Positions 12,345-24,400 of a stretch of DNA of 64,000 nucleotides are shown here, piece after piece. The DNA is from Trichobilharzia szidati (lineage: Eukaryota; Platyhelminthes; Trematoda; Strigeidida; Schistosomatidae): contig OX235277.1 of NCBI GenBank assembly GCA_944472155.2, positions 23,694,804 to 23,758,803 of the forward strand. The letters run 5' to 3'. Below the pieces are notes generated by a model. It worked only from the letters and a program-made list of their open reading frames with translations, did no database searches and was not told where the DNA came from. How positions within the stretch are numbered: the stretch's first letter is position 1; each line of letters starts with the position of its first letter. Position numbers and translations under genes: made by a program.

Positions 12345-13560
12345 GATTATTATTGGATATTGTGCATTCGTGCGAACCATGTCAACACTTTGTGCTGTTT
12401 CTGTGTTGGGAATTTAATTGGCATATACATCAATGGGACTTTTTGCCAGGAATCTCAGAATCGATCAATCACAAGGCACAGATATCGACTTTGATTCCAA
12501 AACACAATGGAAGGCAGGAAGTTGTTTTCCTTCATTGTAGGAAAACAATATTCTGTTCTAGATCTATCAATGAATGTTATTATAGAAGAATTGATTGTAC
12601 TTTCACTCGTATTCTTACGTCTACTTCTAAGTTTCACACGATCGAATACCTCACGCAATCAACTTGTTCGTCATTGGCGACCGCTGTCGATAAACAAGCA
12701 TCCAGTGGTTACCCTATTTGACAACACCTTTACATCCCATTAGACGGGACTAGAAGTAATTGGAAAATACTATCTGCTAATATAACCAAGCCCACGTCAT
12801 CTGTGATTTAGATATGACCTACGTTGTTATTAGCAAACAACTGACTTTTCAGTTCTCTCCTCTTTCTGATGTATGCTGATAGAGTTTCAATTAACTTGCT
12901 TAAAATTTTACCGACTAACATTTTGATCACTAGTTTACTCATGTTGAATAATTTTGATTTGATTTTACCTGCTAACACAACCATGCTGTCACTCATTACC
13001 CTGCAATATTATCTCGCATTTATTCTGCTGTTGTCGAGTAAATTGGATGTGACATGGTACAGAATACTGAGACGTACACGGTATCAAAATTACTGCTTCA
13101 GGTATAACGCAACTAAAAATAATAATCATGATTATTATTAATTACACGCCATCATTCGGTCTGATTATTTTCAGGTATTTTGCATTCGTGTGAATCATGT
13201 CAACACTTTGTGCTGTTTCTCTGTTGGAAAAATTAATTGGCATCAATGGGACCATCAATGTGGTGTATCTGTCTCTCTCTAACTCCGTATGCGTGAATGT
13301 CTGAGTGAATCACTGTAATGAGCAGTGAGAATATTCACTCTGATGCCAGAAAATTAGTTGAGATATTCAAGTTCCTGTAATAACAATGTTATCAATATTA
13401 TCAGTAATATTATTAAGTATTATTCTAAATAATGATATACATTGATACAATAGATAGAAAGACTTTTCTCTTCAGATATTATCAGTCAATGTTTTGTGTT
13501 ATCGGAAGATTCAGGTCATCGAAGGAATGTAGAATAATGAGAAATAGTAGTGTCACAAAA
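12345..13560. repeat. second copy of the 11-12 kb block, partly rearranged
   Basis: Positions 12880-13110 match 11130-11360 closely and 13470-13555 matches 11745-11830. Inside the block 12355-12430 matches 13165-13250, so part is present twice. The shared stretches run for hundreds of bases with scattered substitutions. Confidence 0.65.
12808..13000 (-). CDS. candidate exon, cationic amphipathic peptide, copy 2
   Basis: The acceptor-like ATATTGCAG precedes position 13000 on the minus strand and the frame runs to a stop near 12808. The peptide contains KSKLFNMSKLVIKML and GKILSKLIETLSA, nearly the same as copy 1 at 10977-11250. Some schistosome MEG products (MEG-24 and MEG-27 types) are amphipathic membrane-active peptides. 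That resemblance is one of character only; no sequence identity is claimed. Confidence 0.35.
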
Positions 13561-14888
13561 GCTAAATCTCACAATGTGTTCATTTATACCTAAATGAACA
13601 CAAGGATATTATCATTATTTCCGTCGTTTATGAAATATGCGTAGAAAAAATTTGCTTTATTTTCAATAGTCTCATTTTTATGCAGTTATTTCACGTTCAG
13701 ATTTCCATATGCAGACTGACCACATTTATTGTATTCAACTCGAATTTTTCTACATCGTTTTTCTCATTCTCTCCCTTCCACTGGATTTTCACGAAGATTA
13801 CTCTATCGCTTGCTCGCTGTTTTGTTTGCGTGGCTTGTATTATTTCTTGGAGTTTCAGCTCCGCAGCTCTGTTTCAGTTCACTCACACTGTCTACACTCA
13901 CACACCTTTCCTTTCTCTTTCATACTCTATCAAATTGAACGAAACCATGAATGTATGAATGAATCGATGGATTACTAGATGGATGGATGAATGAATGCGA
14001 ATGGAGAAGATAATCTGGAGACGATTTGACATGAATGAATTGGTGATTTGTGATAGATCATAGCCTCAAGAAAATACTCCGTTCTTGCTACTGATTTACG
14101 AACTTCTGGAATGTGAGATTCTCGTCAATCTTGCTGATATTCATATATCAATCGAATCAACTGACTCGTATAAATTAGTCTGATGGAAGCGTGGAAACAG
14201 GAGTCTTCGAGTTTCACTTTTCACATTTGCGACTTAACTTTTTGTCAACAAGTTCATTTGATTTGTAGAGCTTATTCCGTAGCCTTTACAAGCAGCTCTG
14301 TTTCGAGTCGCACACTAGAACATTTACTAAAGTGTTTATCAAAATGTAAATGAGAACGGTCAACTGTCGAACTACGAGTATATCTTTGCTTCTGACCAAG
14401 TGGAATCAGTAGAGAATACGTTCGCCTTCATAATTTATATTCCCTATTTACTAGTATCATTCTAATGGCAACTTCATTCTACCTGTATAAGTTATTAGCC
14501 TCAAATAATCTGAATGGTGGTATAACCACCACACATCAATGTCCTGAGATGATCAAATAAACCTAAAGAAATACGGAGTAGTGACCGTATTCCAAAGACT
14601 CAGACTTATCCGAATCGACACCTGGATGTGACGAAGAAACGACTAAGTATAAATCTGAAATTCAAGAGGGGTACAATTAGTGGAGTTCTCCAATGCGGCC
14701 TGTTGATATCAATTCGAAGAAGGTTCGATGCTACATCTCTACACCTCATCTTCTTCACACACGCTCTCGTTCATTAAAAACGTCAAATACGAGATCATAA
14801 TATTTGCAAATTCAATGACCATGTAGTTCGAGGTGATTTCACCTGCATTCTAATCGTGCTAATGAACCCAATCAGTGCTTGAGTATGT
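13561..14888. other. no gene recognised
   Basis: Open frames at 13680-13980 overlap in three frames and look like pyrimidine-rich noncoding DNA. Nothing else is supported. Confidence 0.45.
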
Positions 14889-14996
14889 GTGCTCGCTTTG
14901 GCGGTACATATACTAAAATTGGAACGATACAGGGAAGATAAGCATGGCCCCTGCGCAAGGATGACACGCAAAACCGTGAAGAGTTCCATATTTTTT
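14889..14996 (+). pseudogene. U6 spliceosomal snRNA retropseudogene
   Basis: The whole length of U6 is recognisable, from GTGCTCGCTT through CATATACTAAAATTGGAACG, GCATGGCCCCTGCGCAAGG and ATGACACGCAAA to the terminal T run. The catalytic ACAGAGA box reads ACAGGGA, and the 3' stem has several changes. No TATA box sits about 25 bases upstream as a true U6 promoter would need. A SINE is joined directly to its 3' end, so it is a processed copy. Confidence 0.85.
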
Positions 14997-15000
14997 GGGG

Positions 15001-15230
15001 GGCGTCGGTTTCATAGCGATTAGGAGGCTCGCCGACCATGCATATGGTCCGCGGGTCCATTTCCGGCCGGCGCACTCCTTTACCTCACTCAGCGAGTAAT
15101 AAAGCTAACCTGATGAAGAGGAAGGTTTGAGCATGTGGCTAGAAACCCGATCCTGTAAATTAAACCCTGCTGCATAAATTTGAAGCCTCTAGCTTGAAGC
15201 CCTATGTTCCACTGAGAACATGAAGGAATA
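15001..15230 (+). repeat. tRNA-derived SINE, family B, with RTE-like 3' tail
   Basis: A mutated tRNA-like head (15001-15075; TCGCCGACCATGCATATGGT) related to family A leads into a different body (GGAAGGTTTGAGCATGTGGC) and the tail CTTGAAGCCCTATGTTCCAC. The tail matches the 3' ends of the RTE-like elements in this window, for example the minus strand near 57470 and 55560. A second copy lies on the minus strand at 51975-52195. Confidence 0.7.
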
Positions 15231-16139
15231 AGAAAAGTGCTTGAGGAGAAACCTGAAATTTGTGTTCACAAACATTTTATCAAGCCTTTCTTACTAACAT
15301 GGCCTTGGTGCAAAATTCTTATCTCCTTCCTCTCTTGCTCCAATGAGTAACTGTACAATAAACTCAATGTAGTACGTTTTATGCATGCGCAACTCATTTG
15401 CAATCCCTTCTTCTTCTGTCTCTCATATCTACCATTTCCAAACCGTTAATACTCACTTGGTTGGTGAGTTGTCAGTCCTCTTGATTACCTCTGATTATTC
15501 TCACCTTCACAATCGTAGTTGTTACTCATACACGTTGATTCCCCCTGTCGCCTTGCTACTGACAGTAACCTTTCACGCGCGATGTCAACCTGTACTGAAT
15601 ACATAAACACCCAATGGCATAATTGAACAGCTTCGAAGTGAAGCTATTAAAGGAAGATATCTGTCTCCTGACTTGTGTCTTCTTAACTACATGAGATGGG
15701 AGTTCTTCATACTTTCCATCAAAGCTGAAAATTAACAACAGAACTGTGGACTGGAAGTAAATTATTTCGACTGTGATTTCGTCTATTCAGGACCAGATTT
15801 ATGGAAGGAAATAATACAAATGTAATAATACAGAGGCTATACCTGAAGTTATTTGAAGACATCTGAGGAGATTGGAAGAAATCTGAGCAGAAATAAGAGA
15901 CTCTACTAAAACCGATAGACATGTAAGAAATGATTCACCTGATTAATTAATATTCCTGATTGCTTGCTATAGCTTCTGTTGCCAAATGCCATGAGGAACA
16001 TAGTAATAGTATGACTTTATTGATTACGAAATAAATTCTCTGCAATACTCTTGCTGGTTCACATCATCAGCATGCCGAAAATGCGTGAAATGAAAACGTG
16101 AATGATCTCAAAGTGACATCTGCGAAATAACTGTACTTT
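15231..16139. other. no gene recognised
   Basis: No exon or repeat signal that I can support. Confidence 0.45.
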
Positions 16140-17172
16140 GCTTGAGATGCTCTTTATTACGCACCAAGTCCCTGATCCGTAAATTAGCACTGACTACACA
16201 TTGGAGTTGAAAATCCGGATCTTATTTTTGATGCTGAGTGTTGTTGACCTCCACAGAGACTTGAGAGTTGTGAAAGCTTGTCTTGCTTTCCTAATCCTCG
16301 CTGCTCTGATATCCTCGTCATTTCCGTCCGCTTGTAGTTGAAACGATGCTTCCCAAATAGGTAGGTGAAGGAGGTTGTTTCTTCAAGGTTCCTTCCATTT
16401 ATGCTGATTGTTGTCTGTTGTTGTTGTAGTTGATGTTGGTGGTGTTGCTCAGGAATCTTCATCACCTCTGTTTTCTCTATGTTCAACTGAAGGCCTATCT
16501 TTTATACTTCTTCCGCCAGCTTGTTGCTTTTCGCTTGCATATGTTCCAGTTTGTGGGAAATCAGACAGATATCATCGTCGAAGTCCAGATCCTCCAAGTT
16601 TTTTGTGTGAGTCCATTTTATGCCTGTTTCCTCATTGCCCACTGTTTGCCGCATTATCCAGTCTACTGCAATCAGGAAGATCATTGGCGATAGTGGGCAG
16701 CCTTGTCTTACTTCTGTCCTCACTTCGAAGGATTCCGTAAGTTTCCCGTTGTGGATTACTTGCCATGCAGCATTGTCGTATAGCTGTTGGATGAGATGTA
16801 TAATTGTCGGTGGCACCCCGTAGTAGCGAAGTAGTTTCCAAATCACCTCTCGATCGACGCTGTCAAAGGCCTTTTCAAAGTCGATGAAGTTGAGATAGAG
16901 AGGTGAGTGCCATTCCAAGCTTTGTTCAATGACGGTCAGTAATGTGGCTATCTGATCACTGCATGACTTGTTTCTCCTGAATCCAGCCTGTTCCGGTCGA
17001 AGTTTTCCATCCAGGGCATGTCTGACTCTCTCCAGGATGATGCGACTTAGTATTTTGCTTGGGATGGACAGGAGCATAATTCCGCCCCAGTTCTTGGATT
17101 GACTTAAGTCTCCTTTCTTTGGTAGTTTGAATAAGTATCCTTTCTTCCAATCCTCGGGTACTTTGCCTTCTC
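16140..17172 (-). mobile_element. RTE-type (SR2-like) non-LTR retrotransposon fragment with reverse transcriptase
   Basis: The minus-strand frame 17077-16502 holds 191 residues of reverse transcriptase: RPEQAGFR (residues 27-34), FIDFEKAFDSVDRE (64-77), VRQGCPLSP (123-131) and the catalytic box as LDFDDDIC (164-171), where FADD is usual. A second frame 16486-16184 continues with the downstream region (EETTSFTYL). The 5' endonuclease part and the 3' tail are missing. SR2 is the known RTE-clade element of schistosomes; subfamily assignment is by resemblance. The catalytic change and frame breaks make it inactive. Confidence 0.85.
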
Positions 17173-18318
17173 ATATTGACATCTGCGAAATGACATTGTG
17201 ACCTTTCCATCTATACACACAAGGCAGATTTCTTTCATAACCATCATGCTCTTCACACTAGAATACAAATTGTATATGGCCAGAAACAAACAGGCTTAGT
17301 GCACAATTCCAGTAAAATTTATCAGCTCACCATCACCGCCATGGCAATATTACCGAAAACGGATTTCATCTCACATTTCATCAAGTGAGAATGAGAAGGG
17401 AATCTGTGTTCACCGACTATGACACGACGAGTTAAGACGATGAAACTTATGTTAATACAAGTGTTGTTATCATCCTCTCAGATTATTTTGTTTTGACAGT
17501 AAAATGGATGTCCAGTGTAATCGGTTAGACGGCTACTTTCCACACTACTCACACCAGTCAATACCAACGTCACGATGGAGATTTGTATTTTCTCAGAGAT
17601 CGCATGAGTCGGATAAACAGTGAGTACGATTTTTGTGCAGGGGGTTGTAGTGTCACTTTAATCCCACATGTTGTTTACAATAAGCAACGGTGTGATCATG
17701 TTGGTAGTGATATGTTTGAACCTTACTAAGTATTTTATTTGTCAGTATTCCAATATGCGGCATATTCCGTTTGTGTGACAAATTCATGATTCGCCTTAAG
17801 ACACTATGTAACTTTCTACAGCATTAAGAATTTGACACCTGATTCAACAACACCTGATTTGTAACACCTGATTTCTTTTTTGATTCGTCTTCCCTGTGTT
17901 GGTCGACAAGTGATTGTATGTGGCGTTGGAATGAATACACCGTGTGCTATTCTATGTATTCACCTGTTTAGAGGAGAAGCTGATTCATCGCCTCAAAGTG
18001 AGTGTGGAAACATTTCAAAAGTGGTTTATGTGTGAGCAGCAATGAATACCCTTCTTCAACGTCTTCTTTTACTTGTCTCCATCATTGAATTATAACATTT
18101 GAAGTGCTCCAAAATATCTGCAAAACTGAAGTCACTCTCAATTCACTCTGCCGACTCTCTCTTCTATGATTGGCGCACAAAAGTCGCTATTTGATCAAAC
18201 GTGGGTATCACTCCATTCAGAATCCAATCAAGACGTGAAATAAAGTAAGACAGATTGAATCGGCCAACCACAATCGAGGATTATACTGTGCTCACAGACA
18301 GCTGAATTTCAGCACTAG
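17173..18318. other. upstream region of gene A, no gene recognised
   Basis: No exon or repeat was recognised apart from the promoter at its end. Confidence 0.5.
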
Positions 18319-18326
18319 TATAAATA
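18319..18326 (+). promoter_or_regulatory. TATA box of gene A
   Basis: TATAAATA lies 36 bases before the ATG of gene A. With a start site about 30 bases downstream the 5' leader would be very short, so the true start may lie elsewhere. Confidence 0.6.
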
Positions 18327-18354
18327 CTCGTGAATTGAATGATCAAACATAAAC

Positions 18355-18427
18355 ATGATGAATCGGTACACAGCCTTCCTGATAACTATTGTCGTTCCAC
18401 TGCTTGTACATTCAGATATACAAAGGG
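18355..18427 (+). CDS. gene A exon 1, signal peptide
   Basis: 73 bases from ATG 18355 (a second ATG follows at once) to the donor GTAAGC. Encodes MMNRYTAFLITIVVPLLVHS and four more residues, ending in phase 1. Short positively charged start, hydrophobic core and small residue at the cleavage point. Confidence 0.85.
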
Positions 18428-21400
18428 GTAAGCATTGATCTATTTTACACATATCTTGATTTTGTTCCTTTATAATTCGGGTGAAACAAATAGCTGCCAT
18501 CTTGAGCTCTGAAGTTCCAGTCGCAGTGGTTTTATGTTTCACAGCATGTGGTTACTAGCCTCACACACAGATTTCCCTCTCTGCTGAACGTAGCATCTGC
18601 CTGAACAGGTGTACGAGTGCATCTGTGACGGTGTATAGAGTCACAGACCACGTGTGGCGTGTTTAGCGAGCATTGTACTGCTGAACCGCCGAATCAGTGG
18701 TATATTTAGGCCTGTGATAAATATTGGTCTCATTTTATTTTCATTGTCGTATTGTCGTTAGTATTTCCAAGTCATTTTATTTTGGTATTCATTTTATCAT
18801 TGAACAATTTCATCAATTTAAATGCCACTCTCTTTTTTAACTATTACTCCTGTAATGAGAAAGGTACATGCAATACTGTACAACATGCTGGAAATCGCAT
18901 ATTTCTACTGAAAGCACTGTTTGAAATAATGCTATTCCTATTACTAATACTGTATAATATTGTCAAACTTATGTATAGCCTGCTAAATTTCCATACATCG
19001 TGAACGTCACAGTAAATTAGAATCATTTTATCAGCTATAGGTAAATTTTCGTTTCAGGGGTGTTGTATTCATCAGGGATGGCAGAAGATGTAGTATGAAT
19101 GATGAGTAGGCACCTGATACTTACGAGAAAATTGTAAACTGTGTTGGGATGACTGACGACAAGCCATATATAAGACAGTTTGACGGGAAATACCATGAAA
19201 ATTGCGCTATCACGAATGGCCTATGAATCATTAAACATAAACACATGCCGAAAAAGACCAGCTGTCAGGAAAAAACGTCAGTCAAGTAAAGAAAAAATTG
19301 GAACACATAGATGACACAGGAAACAAACATACTTGACCACATCAACCACCTACATCAACACCACCACCATCACCGGTAACAACAACCACAGCGGTAGCAA
19401 AATGCATCAATCATCATCGAGGAGACAAAACCTACGAGAAATTCGTTTCTGAAGTCGGCGTGGAGATCCACAAACACGCAGACAAACACTCACAGCTCTA
19501 AGAACAAGGACGAAAGTAGACTTTTGAAGACTAGTTTGGTTCCAGTGTTTCCAGAGGATTCAGAGGCTTGTTGAAAGGGTGGGGAGTGGGTCAGCCTTTA
19601 GAGTCGACTCTCATCCATCAGACTGTGTTATTCACAGTTACCAGAGAAACAATCCGGGAGACACTGAAGCGACTATTGATTTTCATGCTATGAAGTCTCA
19701 CTCAATGAACTGGTGTCTTCTCTGATTGACAGTGCAGTCTTTACTGAGCAACACACTTCCACATATGATGATCACTATGAATGTGTTCTAGACAGGAGAG
19801 TGTTGTTGGTGATATGACTGAAAATCGGTATGAAAAGCGAGCGTATGGGTATTCACTGATTTTAATGCTCCACATTCTCATCCAGTCTGCATACTTATTC
19901 GCGTAGTTATTCTGTCAGTTATGCATTTCCATTCAATGAAGTATTATTGGTTGGTACCTGTGTATGCGTGTACAATAATGAATTCGGCAAACTTGTAATG
20001 ATGCACTTTCTGGCAAACTAATACGTCGATAATAAGATGTATTTCAGCTGGAAGATGCAGAGGTCTCTTTCTTTCTGCTAATCTGCATTCATCATTTTAT
20101 ATTTTCTGTTTAGGTGGAATTGCTGAGATGCAGACGATTAGGGCTATTGATTGGTTCGACTCCCACAGAAGTGAGTTGACAATGAATAATCTTTACTGTT
20201 TCAGCCATATGAGTGTAGAAGCAGTTTGACTGCTGTTTTGTGATTATTTCACACGCTAATATGGTTCACATCAAAGAGGGTTAGTTTGCACTGCACTGCA
20301 CTGCACAGGGAAGTGGAACTCTGTTTTCTTTCGGATTCGCGTGCATTGCATTGTGGGGTTGTGTGCGTGTGTGTGTGTGTGCTGATATTTTCACAAAAAT
20401 CAACTTGTATCCCTCACTGATTTTAATTTCAAATTGGTAATAGCTTTGTAAGAGCTGTGGGGGGGGGGCAAGACGCGGAAGCCAAGGTATATTTCCGAGT
20501 TATCAGACCGCGATTTATTTCTTTACGGTTTATATTCTTCATCCACTTACTGGGTGTGTGATTTTCGTTTACAACAAACGACATGAAATGGAATGTTCAA
20601 ATACACATAGAGTATTCTGCGGCTAATGTCTTACTGAGCTATGTGAATAGTATGCAGGCGTTAACACAGACAAATACAATGAATCCTAAAGTGAAAATAA
20701 AATTTTTGGTTGGAAACTATTGTCTGTGCCACACCAACACAGCATTAATTATGAGTATTTCAATGAAAGATCCCTCGAAAACGAGTAGTGCATTCTGTAT
20801 ATCTGTGGACCGTTTGAAATTATGGATAACCTAATTTGCATATTTGTTGAGCAATCGTCAACATTAAAGCTTCATCAAATAAAAATTGTATTCTAATTTC
20901 TTAAAATTCTATTTCAGCATTGTTAAGAAGGGACCCTATTGAACCTGCGAATCGAAGAATTTTCGGCGTTGTGAATCGAAGTATGTCACCTGAAAATCTA
21001 TCTCTGCATTTACTGCTTTTCACTAAGGTCCCTTATCATACACGATAATACACAATTTGCACCGCACAGTGACAACGATAAAGAAGGTCGATATTCTGAT
21101 ACTGTAGTCTACACACACCGACGCAGTATGTCGTGCGATAGACACCAGTGAATTGATGCAAGCATATCCGCCTGCATACTGAATATCTCTTGTAGATGAT
21201 TCGAAAGAATTACTGCCACCATTCAAAACACATTTCTATATCATCTGAAAGAAAATATTCTATTAATTTTTAGGAAGTGATGGCAAATATGTGTGAAACC
21301 AAGAAAGTATCAACCTAATATATTTTCGAATCATTCATCACTTCTCCACTGTCAAGTGACATTAGTAAGGTGGATAATGTGAAACAGTGCAGCATAAGTG

Positions 21401-24400
21401 TAGACGACTTGTTCACATATTAGTAGATTCAAAGTGAGAACAGGGAAGACAGAGGTTATAAAGATGCCTGACCACCACAACGACCAACATCAACACCACC
21501 ACCTTCACCGATAACAACAGCGGTAGCAAAATGCATCAGTCATCATCGAGGAGACAAAACCTACGAGAAATTGGTTTCTGCAGTCGGCGTGGAGATACAC
21601 AAACACAAAGACACACACTCACAGCCCTAAGACCAAGGATGCGAGTAGACATAATGTAGACTAGTTCGGTACCAGTGTTTCCATAAGCTTCACCATCTTG
21701 TTGAGTGGTGTGGAGTGGGTCAGCTGTTAGAGTCGATTCTCATCTAACAAAGTGTGTTGTTCACAGTTACCAGAGAAACAATCCGGGAGACACTGAAGCG
21801 ACTATTAATTGTCATGCTAAGAAGTCTCACTCAATGAACTAGTGTCTCGAGTGATTGATGATTCAGTCTTCTCTGAGCATCACACTTTCACATATCATGA
21901 TCACTATGAATTTGTTCTAGACAGGTGAGTGTTGTCCATGATATGACTGAAAATAGGTATGAAAAGCGATCGCATAGGTATTCATCACAGTGATTCCTGA
22001 CAATTCATCCTTCATACTCATTAGCTATTCGTATTTATTTATGCGTATCGTATTTATTTAACATCCGTATTTTTAGGTCAAATTTTAGAAAATGAGACGC
22101 GATATGAGTCAATGGTTCGTTGGTCTCGCTCGTTCAATGGTGAGGTGTCAATTCCTAATTTTTACCTTTTCAACCATACGAGATTATATGCCATTTGACT
22201 CCTGTTTTCTGATAAGTTCAGATCAAACAGAGTTATTTAGCACTGCACTGCATTCGTGTGCATTGTGGTGTGTTTGTGTATGTGTGTGTGCTGACATTTT
22301 CACCAAAACCAACCTTCATTCCTCATTATTTTGGATTTCATATCGTCAATAGCGTGACCTATAAGTTTTTTCAATCAAACATTCTATGAGAAGGAGTGTT
22401 TCTTCTCTGAGTGTCCGCGAACAATTTGATTTTAGGGATAAAATAATTTATCTATTTATTTAGTGGTCTTTAAAATATATGTCTCTTGTTTTTAAAATTC
22501 AATATTTTTCAGGAATGGCAAATCGGAGCCTCACTCTTTTGGAGTATGCACAATCGCAAGTAAATGCTACTAAAGGTACGTTATCCGATAAATTTTCTCT
22601 GCATTCATTTCTGATGAAGTTTACTCTTGCTCCACAATAATTCATGACTTGCCTGCAGCAATGAGAACGATGAAGTAGGTCGATGTTTGGATATCGCAGT
22701 CTACACACCAAAGTATTTTGTAGTGTCATAGACATCAGTCAAATGATGCAAACATCTCCTGAAGATGATTCAAGTGATTAATTGCCAAATAATCAAAACA
22801 AATCTTTATATCATCTGAACAAAAATATTCTAATAATTTTAAGGAGGTGTTGGTGAATAGGTGTAAAACAACAAATCCATCGGCCTCATGTCTGTAGAAG
22901 CCATTCATCTCTTCTCCACTGCCATGCGAGATGAGTCACATGGAGAAAGTGAAACAAACCCACTCAAGCGTCGACGACTCGTTCCCATTTAACCGATTTT
23001 TTCTCTCTGGAAGTAATTGTAACTTCACTCAACTAACTGATTTCCATCGATGAATTTAATATCTTCTTTCCATCTGTAAATAATCGTGAGCTGTAATCAC
23101 ATTTGTATTATTTTTTTACCTTCTCATATTTCCCGATTGTTCATAATTTAGCTGAAATATTGGAGAATCTGAATACGAGAACAATTCTGGATGAGTGTAT
23201 GTTGAAATTATAAATTTGAAAGTTAAACGAAAATAATAATTTCCAGTTGTAGAGTGTACAACCAACTTCTTCGAAGTAAAAAATCGACTGAAATTGTATC
23301 AAGGTTTGTAGAGATTTTTGTAAATGTGTTGCCTTTAACTGACTCGTGAAAATTAATCCGATACGCCTTAGTTACTGACTGCCTACAGAACGAAGGGAAG
23401 TTCTGTGGACTTCTTTGTGAGAAGTCGTGACTGTTGGGGTTCATCTGATCCCAGGTGAGGATGAACACTCTCTGATAACATTGACTGGTACCAGTCACGG
23501 AAAAAATCACGAATTCGTAGAAGTTTGAATTCATTAGCTGACCATTGGGGAGTTGGTTCACAGCGACTGAATGATTTGCGAGTTTGACTGTTGACTGCAT
23601 GGTCTTGACCTCGAAAGTCGGTGGGTGTGTATTACCGGTGATTCCGAATGTAGCACGAAACAACTGTCCATTTTCTCCATGCTAATTTCCAATCATTCAC
23701 TTACTGATATCAATCCATGGTGAAACTAGAACATCTTTCATTTCTTATCACATGGTTAATTTGATGTGAGAAGCCTCCTGACACTTTCACCTTTGATTAA
23801 TTCCTTCTTGTGGTGAAGGCATTTAGGAGTGTATCTGAAATAATTAGTGATAAATGTGAGACATTAGAGTCAGTTGTATGCGAATGGAAATCACTTGATT
23901 GGACTTAACCGATTTACTGTACTTCGTTAGTTATGAGAATAAAATAAAAACGAGGTTTAAGGTTGATTGCATATGATCTGACAAAGAGCTGTCTGTGCAT
24001 ACCGAAGTAAACTGAGGTGATTGCCGTGTGTGGGATTAAGCCCAACTTGCTTGAGTGAAAACCACTTCTGGTTGCTATAATCTTCCTTTCATTATCCTTC
24101 TCTGACTATCAGGAGTGTAGTGTCAGTTATCATCCTTAACATGCTTGAATCCCTAATTAATTTTGATTACTTCATTAGATATTACACCTCCTCCATTTTC
24201 ATCCAAACTGAAATGGCAAGTGTTTGTCTGTGTGTGTGTTTGTGTGTGTGTAGGGACACAGTGTTTCAAGTGGATCAGACAATACATCAAATTCTTCTAG
24301 AACAACTCCGTTATCTCCAATAGGGATATTTAAATTTGGTATAGGGACAAGCTGTTTAAATATTTTCAAGGAAAACTAATTCTCATGGCATCCATGTTGG

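Noticed and set aside
12353..12743. Overlapping open frames of 122 and 78 codons
   Set aside because: Three overlapping frames on both strands, no conservation in the duplicated block, no splice context.
13680..13980. Three overlapping plus-strand open frames
   Set aside because: Pyrimidine-rich sequence is open in all frames; peptides are F/S/L-rich and unlike protein domains.
16408..16823. Plus-strand open frames of 67-110 codons
   Set aside because: Antisense shadows of the RTE reverse transcriptase on the minus strand.
20583..20834. 83-codon open frame in intron 2 of gene A
   Set aside because: No flanking splice signals in a useful phase; lies between two well-supported exons.
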